Source: Paraburkholderia caledonica NBRC 102488 (GTDB taxonomy: Bacteria > Pseudomonadota > Gammaproteobacteria > Burkholderiales > Burkholderiaceae). Taken from it: a DNA stretch of 61,177 nt. Positions 26,473-35,352 of this stretch are shown here, in pieces. Made by a program: the position numbers and the translations under genes. The DNA lies in NCBI RefSeq assembly GCF_000685095.1, contig NZ_BAYE01000031.1:1-61177 (forward strand), written 5' to 3'. Below the pieces are notes generated by a model. The model made no database searches and was not told the DNA's origin. It saw only the letters and a program-made list of their open reading frames with translations. Position 1 is the first letter of the stretch, and each line of letters begins with the position of its first letter.

Positions 26473-27195
26473 TCAGTTGCGCGCGAAGTTGCGCTTGAAG
26501 GACCGGCCCACGCGTGCCTCGGCGTGGTTGAAGACCCGGTTCGAGATGCTGGTCATCAGCAGATACAGCGCGCCGCCGACCACGAAGAACGTGAAGTATT
26601 GATGCGTAGAGCCCGCCGCCACCTGACTCGTGCGCAGCAGTTCGGCGAGACCCGTGACCGAGATCAGCGCGGAATCTTTCAGGCTCAGTTGCCATACGTT
26701 GCCGATGCCGGGCAAGGCGAAACGCAGCACTTGCGGAATCAGGATGCGGCGCGCCATGGTGAGGGTCGGCATGCCGATGGAGCGGGCCGCTTCAAGCTCG
26801 CCGCGCGATACCGCGAGCACCGCCGAGCGATACACTTCGGCCTGATACGCGCCCGAAATCATGCCGACAGCGAGCGCGCCGATCACGAACGGCGGCACGC
26901 CGACGAAGCCCTCGGCGCCGAACCATTGGCCCACGGTCGTCACGAGCGTCGAGCCGCCGAAGTAGAACAGATAGATGACAAGCAGTTCGGGCACGCCGCG
27001 AAACACCGTCGTGTAGATGTCGCCGATCACGCGCAGTGTGCGCAGGCGCGACAGCTTGGCCGCAGCGACCAGGGCGCCGAATACGGCCCCGACCGCGAGG
27101 GCCGCGAGCGTGAGCGCGACAGTCATCAACGCCGCGAGCAGCAGCACGCCGCCCCAACCTTCCGGCCCGAAGCCGAGCATCTGTATCAGAGCCAT
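26473..27195 (-). CDS. Amino-acid ABC transporter permease (module B, HisQ-like)
   Basis: A 240-residue permease with RGVPELLVIYLFYFGGSTL, a pattern found in HisQ/OccQ-like subunits for basic amino acids and opines, and the EAA loop SRGELEAARSIGMPTLTMAR. It follows the binding-protein gene after 88 bp. Substrate preference for a cationic or opine-like amino acid is a weak inference from this resemblance. Confidence 0.92.
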   Translation of the reverse strand: MALIQMLGFGPEGWGGVLLLAALMTVALTLAALAVGAVFGALVAAAKLSRLRTLRVIGDIYTTVFRGVPELLVIYLFYFGGSTLVTTVGQWFGAEGFVGVPPFVIGALAVGMISGAYQAEVYRSAVLAVSRGELEAARSIGMPTLTMARRILIPQVLRFALPGIGNVWQLSLKDSALISVTGLAELLRTSQVAAGSTHQYFTFFVVGGALYLLMTSISNRVFNHAEARVGRSFKRNFARN

Positions 27196-27283
27196 TCCCT
27201 ACCTCCCGTCTTGACGGACGATGAAACAGCTGCACGCGCGAGCTCGCGCCCACGCATGCCGCATTCGTGCAACGCCCGGTGAA

Positions 27284-28144
27284 TCAGGGCGTGACGTCGG
27301 TCTTGAACCACTTGGCGGAAAGCTTTTTGACGGTGCCGTCGGCGAGCGCCGCGCTGATCGCGGTGTCGAATTTCGCTTTCAGGTCGGCGTCCTGCTTGCG
27401 GAACGCGAGGCCTTCACCCGGACCCCAGATCGGACCGCCGATCTTCGGGCCGGCCATCACGATCGATGCGGTTTCCTTCTTGTCGATGTTCGCGGCGTAG
27501 TACGTCACGTCGTCGAACGACGCGTCGATACGCCCGTTCGCCAGATCGAGATCGCGCTCGGGCGACGTCTTGTAGACGCGGATCGTGGCGATGTCCTTGA
27601 AGCCGTCGTTGATGAACTTGGTATAGACGGTGCCGGACTGGATGCCGATGGTCCTACCCTTCAGCTGCTTGCGCAGCGCGTCGACGGTCGGCTGATCGGA
27701 CTTGGGATCGCCCGTGAGCTTGACGACGCCCGCGCCCGCTGCGGCCTTGGGCAGCACCTTGGCGTCGGCCACCGCGAACGTGGCGGGCGTGGCCGCATAC
27801 GGCTTCGAGAACGCGATGATCTTTTCGCGCTCCGGCGTGATCGAGATCGCATCCATCAATACGTCGAACTTGCCGGCTTGCAGACCCGGGATCATGCCGT
27901 CCCAGTCTTGCGCGACCAGATTGCATTGCAGCTTGATGCGCTCGCAGAGGTTCGCAACCAGTTCAGGTTCGAAACCGCCGAGTTTGCCGCCGGGCAAGGT
28001 CAGGTTCCACGGTGCATAGCCGCCCTCGAGCGCGATCGTCACCGTCTTCCATTCCTTCGCCTGCGCCGGTGCGCCCAAAATCGCCGCGGCGCCGAGCACG
28101 GCGCCGATCAATGCTTTTGCTGCCGTGGTGCGTTTCACTTTCAC
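27284..28144 (-). CDS. Amino-acid ABC transporter periplasmic binding protein (module B)
   Basis: A 286-residue family-3 solute-binding protein, with signal peptide residues 1-28 ending APAQAKEW. ALEGGYAPWNL, GGFEPELVANLCERIKLQC and WDGMIPGLQAGKFDVLMDAI resemble lysine/arginine/ornithine and opine binding proteins. I choose a GTG start at 28144 (reading MKVKRTTAAK): GGAG lies 7 nt upstream and it begins exactly at the basic region of the signal peptide, whereas the ATG-initiated longer frame adds 32 unlikely residues. First gene of module B. Confidence 0.9.
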   Translation of the reverse strand: MKVKRTTAAKALIGAVLGAAAILGAPAQAKEWKTVTIALEGGYAPWNLTLPGGKLGGFEPELVANLCERIKLQCNLVAQDWDGMIPGLQAGKFDVLMDAISITPEREKIIAFSKPYAATPATFAVADAKVLPKAAAGAGVVKLTGDPKSDQPTVDALRKQLKGRTIGIQSGTVYTKFINDGFKDIATIRVYKTSPERDLDLANGRIDASFDDVTYYAANIDKKETASIVMAGPKIGGPIWGPGEGLAFRKQDADLKAKFDTAISAALADGTVKKLSAKWFKTDVTP

Positions 28145-28213
28145 GTCGAAACTCCTTTGATTGAGGAAACCGTCGAACCGGAATGCGGACCGGCGTTTTG
28201 AGCGCCGCTCAAT

Positions 28214-28225
28214 TTGTATAGACAA
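28214..28225. promoter_or_regulatory. HutC-type operator, proximal (module B)
   Basis: TTGTATAGACAA has arms TTGT/ACAA around a core GTATAGAC (28216-28223) that fits the HutC-subfamily GTMTAKAC consensus. It lies about 70-80 bp upstream of the binding-protein start, in promoter range. Confidence 0.7.
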
Positions 28226-28387
28226 GTCTGCATGAGTCAAAAAGCCGTCGCAAGCGGATTCTTAGAAAAATCGCGCGATCATCGGGTAAGCCCCTACAAG
28301 GCGCGGTGGATCGGGGCTTTCACAGGGGATCGGCGACGAAGGCGTACACCTGCCGGGTCGCAATGGATGCGTCGGCATGGTGCATTT

Positions 28388-28397
28388 TGTCTAGACA
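28388..28397. promoter_or_regulatory. HutC-type operator, distal (module B)
   Basis: TGTCTAGACA is a 10-bp perfect palindrome with core GTCTAGAC (28389-28396), again a full match to GTMTAKAC. It lies 173 bp upstream of the proximal site, a distance compatible with looping or with a second, unseen promoter. Confidence 0.6.
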
Positions 28398-28475
28398 GGT
28401 TCGAGGAATGCAACGCGAAGGTGCGCTGCGCGGATACGTCGGCCCGATGAAAGGACCGACGGCGCGGGCGAGGAA

Positions 28476-29312
28476 TTACACCAAACCGGCCCGCGTGCGC
28501 ACGCGGTCGAAAATCTCCGTCAGGTCGATGTCGCCGGTGTTCAGACCGAAGCGATCGTGCAGACAGGCCGCGAGTTCGTCAGCGCATGCGAGGCGCTGCT
28601 CGCGGACGATACTGCCGTCCGCGGCGCGCTCGGTCAGTTGATCGTTCAGCAGCGTGAGGCGGGTTTCGTCCAACACGCGGCACACGATGAGATTGTTCGC
28701 GAAGACCGCTTCGGGCGAGGTCGACGTGTACCAGTTCGAGGTTTCGTAATCGATCCACTCGACCGGATGCAAATTGAAGCGATAGACGCGCGACCACGTT
28801 TGATCGCGAGCCTGCACTTCGAGATACAGCGCGTCGTGCGAGGCGTCGGCGAGGCGGAAGACGCCCAGGTCCGTGCGTTGCGTAAGGCCCGGCGTCAACC
28901 GCACCGGCGATGTCAGCGTAACGCTGCCGAAACCGACGTCCGCGATCCATGCTTCGTTGTCCAGATCGATTCGCAGCACCATGTGCGTTCGAGGTGGAAC
29001 CGCGTCGGGCTCCCGGCCCCACAGCACTCGCCCAAGCAACGGCGTGACCTGAAAGCCCAGTTCGATCAGTACGTTCGCGAGCAGCGCATTCTGCTCGAAG
29101 CAGTAGCCGCCCCGGTGATCGTCGACGAGTTTTCTTTCGACGGATTCCAGATCCACCTTCACTGGGCGACGCGTGAGCGGATTCAGGTTTTCGAACGGAA
29201 TGGCTCGCGGATGCAACCGGTGAATTGCCTTCAGCACTTCGAGCGTCGGCGCACGCGGGCCCGTATAACCAATGCGCTCGAAGTAGTTGTCGAGATTGAG
29301 TGTGTGTGACAT
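28476..29312 (-). CDS. nat: Arylamine N-acetyltransferase
   Basis: A 278-residue cytosolic enzyme transferring acetyl from acetyl-CoA to arylamines and hydrazines. The catalytic triad is visible as Cys71 in RGGYCFEQN, His110 in RTHMVL and Asp125 in ADVGFG; the N-terminal YFERIGYTG and RAIPFENLN motifs are typical. Length is normal for bacterial NATs. It stands alone between module B's control region and the DUF2501 gene (28 bp away, same strand). Confidence 0.95.
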   Translation of the reverse strand: MSHTLNLDNYFERIGYTGPRAPTLEVLKAIHRLHPRAIPFENLNPLTRRPVKVDLESVERKLVDDHRGGYCFEQNALLANVLIELGFQVTPLLGRVLWGREPDAVPPRTHMVLRIDLDNEAWIADVGFGSVTLTSPVRLTPGLTQRTDLGVFRLADASHDALYLEVQARDQTWSRVYRFNLHPVEWIDYETSNWYTSTSPEAVFANNLIVCRVLDETRLTLLNDQLTERAADGSIVREQRLACADELAACLHDRFGLNTGDIDLTEIFDRVRTRAGLV

Positions 29313-29340
29313 AGGCGTCGTCCGTCTGGTTCTAGTTGCG

Positions 29341-30024
29341 CTACTGCCCGCCTCCGAGCGCCGACTTCGCGATCGACGGCACGCTGATACCGTGGCTCGT
29401 TGCGAACTGTACCGCGGAACTGAGCGTCGACATCAGCGACTGCAACTGCCCAGGCGCCGATTGCGCGATATACGACGCGCTCTGCGCGGTCTGCGGATTC
29501 ATGCCGGCCTGCAGCAGCGAAGCAGGATTCATCTGCCCGATGCTGCCGAGGCCCGACTGCAGGCTCGAATACTGACTGACGCCTTTACCGAGCGACGCAA
29601 GGCCGTCGGTGAACGCCTGCTTGTTCACCGGCGTTTGCGTTGCGTTGCCCGCTCCACCCGCACGGCTGGCAAATGCCTGCGTCAACGTTTGCGACAGCGA
29701 CTGCTGCGTGCTGCCGACTTGCGTCAACTGGCTGACCGACGGCGTACCGCCGCTCAGCAAGCCGGCGGCCTGCTGCGCCTGCCCGGCCGCGCTCGACAGA
29801 CCCATTGCGGACGCAAGCGACGACTGCCCGCTCAGCACCTGCTGATTCGCACCCACATAGGTTTGCAACAACTGCGATATGCCGCCAGACGATGCCGCGC
29901 CAGCATCCGCGGATGTGTCCCCGCCACCAATGCCGAACTGTTTCAGATTCAACTGTGCGTTCGAAACGCCGCTTGCGAAAAGACCGGCGCTCGCCAGCAA
30001 CGAAATCAGAAGGACACGCTTCAT
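29341..30024 (-). CDS. DUF2501-family secreted protein (YjjA-like)
   Basis: A 227-residue exported protein: signal peptide of about 23 residues (ending SNAQLNL), then a low-complexity Gly/Ala/Ser/Gln-rich mature part with repeated QQ and SSL segments and the closing YIAQSAPGQL, GISVPSIAKS typical of DUF2501. The function of the family is unknown. The start at 30024 has AAGGAG upstream; the longer frame to 30162 is not credible. Divergent from the OprB porin. Confidence 0.85.
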   Translation of the reverse strand: MKRVLLISLLASAGLFASGVSNAQLNLKQFGIGGGDTSADAGAASSGGISQLLQTYVGANQQVLSGQSSLASAMGLSSAAGQAQQAAGLLSGGTPSVSQLTQVGSTQQSLSQTLTQAFASRAGGAGNATQTPVNKQAFTDGLASLGKGVSQYSSLQSGLGSIGQMNPASLLQAGMNPQTAQSASYIAQSAPGQLQSLMSTLSSAVQFATSHGISVPSIAKSALGGGQ

Positions 30025-30187
30025 ATGTAACTCCTTGTAAGAGACTGCGGAAACTCGTGCGGTTCGACAAGCCGCACCGTTACGCGTTCGCACGAATTTT
30101 CGACGCGTGAGTCCCTGCATGCTGGCGCGAGTCGTTTGCATCTCGTTGACGCACCAGTACATGCCTCGGTACGATCACGCCCATTGT

Positions 30188-30203
30188 CCGGTTCGCGCGA
30201 ACC
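30188..30203. promoter_or_regulatory. 16-bp GC-rich palindrome upstream of the porin
   Basis: CGGTTCGCGCGAACCG reads the same on both strands. It is 17 bp from a second perfect palindrome in the 261-bp gap between the divergent DUF2501 and porin genes. Possible operator; no known consensus recognised. Confidence 0.35.
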
Positions 30204-30220
30204 GATGCCGGCCTGCGCCC

Positions 30221-30238
30221 GGTTAAATAGCTATTTAA
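30221..30238. promoter_or_regulatory. 18-bp perfect palindrome, candidate porin operator
   Basis: GTTAAATAGCTATTTAAC is perfectly self-complementary, AT-rich in a GC-rich genome, and lies 48-65 bp upstream of the porin start. Its GTTAAAT/ATTTAAC half sites recur in the palindrome at 43441-43461 next to mdcR. Confidence 0.6.
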
Positions 30239-30285
30239 CGCCGCGGCGCGCGAAAGCAGTCGATAACAACATTAAAGGCATTTTG

Positions 30286-31845
30286 ATGAAGCTCGCCCGA
30301 TCCATTCGCCCCGTTGCATCCCTGCCTGTCCGCTTCGATTTTCTGTCATCTGGCGGCAAGGCGGCCGGGCGCAGCCGCACGCGTTCGTTTCGCCGCATCG
30401 CGTGGTGCACGGCGTTCGCATGGGCTTGCACTTCGGGTGTGGCAATGGCGCAGGGCGATGCCAACGCAGGCGCAAATGCCGACGCCGCGCGCGATGCAAG
30501 CAAAGCAAACGAAGCAGCAGGCGCGGATACGGGCAAAGCCGCAGCCAGCGAGACCGGCTTCTGGAACCGCGACCAGATGTTCGGCGACATGGGCGGCTTG
30601 CGCCCGTGGCTCGGCAAATATGGCGTGAGCTTCGCTCTCACTGAAACCAGCGAACTGCTTGGCAACCTGCGCGGCGGCCTCGCGCGCGGCGCCGCGTACG
30701 ACGGCGTGACTACCGCGACTGTCCAACTGGATACCGACAAGGCGTTCGGCTTGCCGGGCGGCCAGTTCAACGTGAGCGCATTGCAGATTCACGGAGGCAA
30801 CTTCAGCGGTGACAAACTCGGCACGCTGAATACGGCAAGCGGCATTGAAGCCGAAAACAGCACGCGCCTGTGGGAGCTGTGGTATCAGCAGTCGTTCCTG
30901 AACAAACGGATCGACGTGAAGGTCGGTCAGCAAAGTATCGACCAGGAGTTCATCTCCAGCACGTACTCCGCGCTTTTCATCAACACGATGTTCGGCTGGC
31001 CCGCGCTGCCCACTTACGACATGCCGTCGGGCGGGCCGGCGTATCCGCTGTCGGCGCTCGGCGTGCGCGTGCGCGGACAGATCACGCCTTCGTTGACGGC
31101 GCTCGCCGGTGTGTTCGACGGCGATCCGCTCGGCAACAATCCGAACAACCGGAGCGGGACTAATTTCAACCTGCATAACGGCACGCTGTTCATCGGCGAG
31201 TTGCAGTATGCGATCAATCAGCCGGCAGACAGCGACACGCCGCCTGCGGCGAGCACTGCCGGGGGCGGACTGCCGGGCACCTACAAGATCGGCGTCTGGT
31301 ACAACAATGGCCATTTCGCAGATCAACGCTACGACAGCAACGGTGTGTCGCTTGCGAGTCCCGCGTCAACGGGCGTCGCGGCGAACCATCGCGGCGACTA
31401 CAGCTTCTACGCGGTGGCCGATCAGATGATCTGGCGGCCCAACCCGAGCGAAGCGCGCAGCCTCGGCGTGTTCGCGCGCGTGATGGGCGCGCCGGGTGAC
31501 CGCAATCTGGTGAGCGTCGCGGCCAATCTCGGCGTCGTGCTCAAAGCGCCGTTCGCCGGCCGCGACAATGACAGCGTGGGTCTCGCGCTCACGTACATCA
31601 AGATCGGCAGCCACGCACACGGAATCGATCAGGATAACCTGGCATTCAGCGGCGGACCGTACGGTGTTCGAACAAGTGAAACCGCGCTCGAAGCGACCTA
31701 CCAGTACCAGATCGCCCCGTGGTGGATGCTACAGGCCGACGCGCAATACACCTTCAACGCGGGCGCCGGTCAGAATCCGAACGATCCGACGAAGCCGCTG
31801 CGCAACACGTTCGTCGTCGGCCTGCGCACCAACATCACGTTTTGA
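30286..31845 (+). CDS. OprB-family carbohydrate-selective porin
   Basis: A 519-residue outer-membrane beta-barrel for sugar diffusion. A 56-residue leader has an unusually long, basic N region before the hydrophobic core and the AMAQ cleavage site. The mature protein has the family's FWNRDQMFGDMGGLRPWLGK opening, repeated amphipathic strands, and a terminal Phe (RTNITF) needed for barrel insertion. An Ala/Asp-rich segment follows the cleavage site. The start at 30286 is the first ATG giving a leader; ribosome binding is weak. Downstream of two palindromes. Confidence 0.88.
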   Translation: MKLARSIRPVASLPVRFDFLSSGGKAAGRSRTRSFRRIAWCTAFAWACTSGVAMAQGDANAGANADAARDASKANEAAGADTGKAAASETGFWNRDQMFGDMGGLRPWLGKYGVSFALTETSELLGNLRGGLARGAAYDGVTTATVQLDTDKAFGLPGGQFNVSALQIHGGNFSGDKLGTLNTASGIEAENSTRLWELWYQQSFLNKRIDVKVGQQSIDQEFISSTYSALFINTMFGWPALPTYDMPSGGPAYPLSALGVRVRGQITPSLTALAGVFDGDPLGNNPNNRSGTNFNLHNGTLFIGELQYAINQPADSDTPPAASTAGGGLPGTYKIGVWYNNGHFADQRYDSNGVSLASPASTGVAANHRGDYSFYAVADQMIWRPNPSEARSLGVFARVMGAPGDRNLVSVAANLGVVLKAPFAGRDNDSVGLALTYIKIGSHAHGIDQDNLAFSGGPYGVRTSETALEATYQYQIAPWWMLQADAQYTFNAGAGQNPNDPTKPLRNTFVVGLRTNITF

Positions 31846-31890
31846 TTCGCATCGCGCTGCGACCGAAAAGCGTGAAGTCGTCCGCACCGT

Positions 31891-32778
31891 TCACTGCGCG
31901 GCCGACGACCCGCGCGGCTGGTTGCGTAACGACAGATCCTGAACCATCTGCGCTGCCAGATAATCGCAGGTTGGCCTGTCTGACTTCGCGCTGCGCGCGA
32001 CCACGATTTCCAGCGGCTCTATTTTCGGCAAGCCCTGTGCTTCGCCGAGAATAGCGAGGCGCGGCGGCACGCTGCAGCGCGTGAGCGCCACCACCGACAA
32101 ACCGGCGTCCACCGTTGCGACGAGGCCCATCAAGCTCGCGCTGCTGAATGCCGCGCGATAGCGAATCCGCGAGCCGTCGAGCGCGGCCAGCGTATGCTGG
32201 CGCGCCACGCAGCCGGGCTCATACAGCCCGACGGGCAACGGCGACGCCGCCAGTACCGGCGTATCGACGCTCGCCCCTACCCACACCATCGGCTCGCTGC
32301 GAACGAATTCGCCGCGCAATTTGCGGTCGCGCGTGACAAAGGCGAGATCGATCTTGTTGTCGGCCAGCATCGGCGCGAGCGAAGTGCTCTGCGCGCAGAC
32401 GATTTCGATTTCCACGTGCGGATAGAGATTCGAAAATCGCCGCAAGACCGGCGACAACAGCGACGACACGTAATCGTCCGGCGCGCCGAGCACCACGCGT
32501 CCGGTAACTTCGGGCCGAACGATAGCCGACCACGCTTCCTCGTGCAACGCCAGCACGCGCCTCGCGTATTCGAGCAGCGTATTGCCGGGCCGCGTGAGCG
32601 ACAGGTTGCGCGTGTTGCGCGCGAACAGCGTGGTGCCGAGCATGGCTTCGAGGCGCTTGATCTGCATGCTGACCGCGGCCTGCGAGCGGTGAACGGTAGC
32701 CGACGCTTTCGTGAAACTGCCCGTATCCACGACCGCGACGAAAGTGCGCAACAGATCGGCGTCGAATTCGGGGTGCAT
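31891..32778 (-). CDS. LysR-family transcriptional regulator
   Basis: A 295-residue LysR protein. The winged helix-turn-helix covers residues 8-66 (TFVAVVDTGSFTKASATVHR, then QAAVSMQIKRLE), and the substrate-binding fold begins near residue 92. It diverges from an EamA-type exporter gene with a 102-bp shared gap, the usual arrangement for a LysR regulator and its target. The effector is unknown. Confidence 0.92.
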   Translation of the reverse strand: MHPEFDADLLRTFVAVVDTGSFTKASATVHRSQAAVSMQIKRLEAMLGTTLFARNTRNLSLTRPGNTLLEYARRVLALHEEAWSAIVRPEVTGRVVLGAPDDYVSSLLSPVLRRFSNLYPHVEIEIVCAQSTSLAPMLADNKIDLAFVTRDRKLRGEFVRSEPMVWVGASVDTPVLAASPLPVGLYEPGCVARQHTLAALDGSRIRYRAAFSSASLMGLVATVDAGLSVVALTRCSVPPRLAILGEAQGLPKIEPLEIVVARSAKSDRPTCDYLAAQMVQDLSLRNQPRGSSAAQ

Positions 32779-32880
32779 GATTTATCAATCCCGCTTATGG
32801 AATTTCTCAATTTAATTCGTTTGTGATTGCCGCGCAACCGGCGCAATACTTGGCTGCATCACTTCACGGAGACGATCGGC

Positions 32881-33813
32881 ATGACCCTCACCCAACGTCA
32901 ACAGGGCGCCATCACGTTGGCCGGCGGAGGGCTGCTGATGGGCACGCTCGGCGTCTTTGTCGAGGAAGCGCGGCTCGGCGCGCTGACACTGGTGTTCTTT
33001 CGTTGCCTGTTTGGATTCCTCTCGCTGGCCGCCTACTGCGCGTGGAAGGGCTTCTTCACGCGCGCACATTTCACACGGCGTACGGTCGTACTCGCGCTGA
33101 TCTCCGGCGTGCTGATGGTCACGCAATGGGTCGGTTTTTTCGATGCGATCCATCGCACCAGCATTGCGGTCGCGACCGTGGTGTTCCACGTGCAGCCGTT
33201 CTGGGTCGTGCTGATCGGCGCCGCGCTTTTCAACGAACGGCTGGGCGCGGATCGGCTTGGCTGGATCGCGACCGCGTTCGTCGGGCTCGTGCTCGCGTCG
33301 GGTGTGGCGGCCACGGAAAATCTGCAAGGCCATACGAGCTATCTGATCGGCATCGGCGAAGCATTGGCCGGCTCGGTGCTGTACGCGAGCGTCACGTTGA
33401 TCGCCAAGGGACTCGGCGACCTGCGCCCGCACCTGCTGACACTCGCGCAATGCGCGGTAGGTGTGGTGTTCCTGCCGATCATCGCGCCGCTTATTGCGCC
33501 CTTTGACGCCGTGCATATCGGGGCAATGCAGTGGTTCTGGATCGTCGGCATGGGGGTGTTGCACACGGGGCTTTCGTATGTGCTGATCTACGGCGCGTTG
33601 CCCAAGCTCACCACGCCGATCATCGCGGTACTGCTGTTCATCTATCCGCTCACTGCGATTGCCGTCGATGCGATCGTGTACGACCGCGCGCTTTCGCTGC
33701 CGCAACTCGCGGGTATGGCGCTCATCGTGATTGCGAGTCTCGGGGTGAATCTCGGCTGGCCGCTCGTTTCGTTGCTGCTCCCACACCGGCGCGCGCGGCG
33801 TCATGCAGAGTGA
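32881..33813 (+). CDS. EamA/DMT-superfamily transporter
   Basis: A 310-residue inner-membrane protein with about ten hydrophobic helices in two EamA repeats (GTLGVFVEEARLG and FHVQPFWVVLIGAALFNERL in the first; IYPLTAIAVDAIVYDR in the second). Members usually export amino acids or other metabolites. The start at 32881 has GGAG upstream and skips an 18-codon extension. Probably regulated by the divergent LysR protein. Confidence 0.9.
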   Translation: MTLTQRQQGAITLAGGGLLMGTLGVFVEEARLGALTLVFFRCLFGFLSLAAYCAWKGFFTRAHFTRRTVVLALISGVLMVTQWVGFFDAIHRTSIAVATVVFHVQPFWVVLIGAALFNERLGADRLGWIATAFVGLVLASGVAATENLQGHTSYLIGIGEALAGSVLYASVTLIAKGLGDLRPHLLTLAQCAVGVVFLPIIAPLIAPFDAVHIGAMQWFWIVGMGVLHTGLSYVLIYGALPKLTTPIIAVLLFIYPLTAIAVDAIVYDRALSLPQLAGMALIVIASLGVNLGWPLVSLLLPHRRARRHAE

Positions 33814-33885
33814 GTTGCACGTTCAGGCTTGGTGGCAGATCAGTGCCGGCAAACGGTCGGCACCGCGCTGCGAAGCCCGTCAGAT

Positions 33886-35184
33886 TTACTGCGGCAGCAC
33901 TTCACCCTTCGTCTCCGGCGCGAACGGAATGACAAACAGACCGGCGACGAACACGAGCGCCGTCAGAGCCACCGGCACCCCGAGCGTGTGCATGTGAAGA
34001 ACCGCCGCGCCAAGCAGAAAGTTCACGCCGGCGCCGACGAACCGTCCGAACGACGTACAGAACGCAAACGCCGTCGCACGCACGCGCGTTTCGAACTGCT
34101 CGGGCAGCCACAAGCTGAACAGCGCAAAGTTGCCGCCGAAGAAACCCAGCACGAACAGCCATGCGATGAACGGCGCGAGCCCGTTCGGCAAATAGAAGGC
34201 CCAGCCGAAACTGCCGGTGATCGCCACCGCCATTCCCGCGAAGTAAAACGCCAGCGTCTTGCGGCGCCCGAAGCGTTCAGCGAGCGGCGGCAGTGCGAGG
34301 CATCCGAGAATCGTGCCGATGGACAGCAAGCCCGTTGCGAGCGACGCCATTCTGATTGCATCGTTCTTCGCCATGCCGGCCTTGGACGCAAGCTGAATGA
34401 CGGCCGACGGCTCATATACGGCTCCCGCCCACAAACCGATAATGGCAATCGTCAACAGAATGCATGCGACCCATGTGCGTCGCCGGTAGGCCGGTCCCAG
34501 AATCTCGCGCAGCGGTTTCGCGCGTTCGGCGTGCGCCTCGGCCTTCTGCCATTTCTCGGATTCCTTCACGCGCAACAAAATCAGAATCGCGACGACGACC
34601 GGCACGGCTCCCGTCAGGAACATCGCACGCCAGCCGAAGTGCACGCCAATCGTGTAGTTGAGCGCCGCCGCCAGGAAGAAGCCCGCGTAATACCCCGTTT
34701 GCAGATAGCCGGCGCCCATCTTGCGACGATCCTCCGGCCACGCTTCCGCCACGTAGGTGCCGGCCAGCGCCCATTCGCCGCCAATGCCGACGCCCGCAAT
34801 GAAGCGATAGATTCCCAACTCCCATACGTTGTGAGAGGTCGCGGCAAGCCCCGTGAAAATCGCGAATGTGAAGATCGTGCCCGCCAGCACCTTGGTTCGG
34901 CCAAAGCGATCGGCGAGCGGTCCCCATATGAAGGACATGCCCCAGCCGACCAGGAACAGCGCAAACAGAATTGAACCGGCCAGCCCGATGTTGGCGGGCG
35001 TCGCCGCGTAGCCGGAGCGCGGCAATAGCTCGGTCAGCGCCGGCGTGAGCACGAGCGCGTAAATGAACGAGTCCATGCCGTCGAGCGTCCAGCCGGCCCA
35101 AGCGCCCCAAAAACCCGCGATCTGCGAGCGATTCAACGGCGTGCGGCGCCGTGCGGCCGACGTGCGGTCGGTGAGTGAACTCAT
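33886..35184 (-). CDS. MFS transporter, SHS-like, candidate malonate/carboxylate carrier
   Basis: A 432-residue carrier with 12 predicted helices, GWTLDGMDSFIYALVLTPAL in helix 1 and GPLADRFGRTKVLAG in the first cytoplasmic loop, close in outline to sialate:H+ and lactate-type symporters. A strong GGAGG precedes the chosen ATG at 35184; the frame extending to 36174 is not protein-like. It diverges from the mdcY-like gene and shares the promoter region holding a candidate MdcY operator. As the mdc operon here lacks mdcF/mdcL/mdcM, this is one of two candidates for malonate uptake. Confidence 0.86.
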   Translation of the reverse strand: MSSLTDRTSAARRRTPLNRSQIAGFWGAWAGWTLDGMDSFIYALVLTPALTELLPRSGYAATPANIGLAGSILFALFLVGWGMSFIWGPLADRFGRTKVLAGTIFTFAIFTGLAATSHNVWELGIYRFIAGVGIGGEWALAGTYVAEAWPEDRRKMGAGYLQTGYYAGFFLAAALNYTIGVHFGWRAMFLTGAVPVVVAILILLRVKESEKWQKAEAHAERAKPLREILGPAYRRRTWVACILLTIAIIGLWAGAVYEPSAVIQLASKAGMAKNDAIRMASLATGLLSIGTILGCLALPPLAERFGRRKTLAFYFAGMAVAITGSFGWAFYLPNGLAPFIAWLFVLGFFGGNFALFSLWLPEQFETRVRATAFAFCTSFGRFVGAGVNFLLGAAVLHMHTLGVPVALTALVFVAGLFVIPFAPETKGEVLPQ

Positions 35185-35331
35185 CGTGCTCCTCCTGCCT
35201 GCTGTTACCTGCATATGAAAGGGAAACGACCGGACACGAGCGTCGTGAAGCCATGGTTGCCGTGCAAGCCCGCAGCACCCTGCGGGGCTCGGAGAGAAAT
35301 TCCGGGTTTGCCCGCGTTTAATTCGCGTCGT

Positions 35332-35343
35332 TTTGTATATAAT
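35332..35343. promoter_or_regulatory. Candidate MdcY operator overlapping the -10 of the mdc transcript
   Basis: TTTGTATATAAT differs at two positions from ATTGTATACAAT, the palindrome described for the Acinetobacter GntR repressor MdcY. It includes a perfect -10 hexamer TATAAT (35338-35343) only 9 bp before the regulator's ATG, so the transcript may have almost no leader and would be blocked by its own product. Confidence 0.55.
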
Positions 35344-35352
35344 ATTTGAACT

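Larger units (their letters stand above)
28145..28475. other. Regulatory region upstream of module B
   Basis: 331 bp between the module B binding-protein gene and the N-acetyltransferase gene, both on the minus strand. It contains two HutC-type palindromes (28214-28225 and 28388-28397). No convincing open frame is present; a 78-codon plus-strand frame here has no ribosome binding site. Confidence 0.6.

Noticed and set aside
28214..28450. 78-codon plus-strand frame upstream of module B
   Set aside because: Covers both HutC-type operators, has no ribosome binding site, and is not protein-like.
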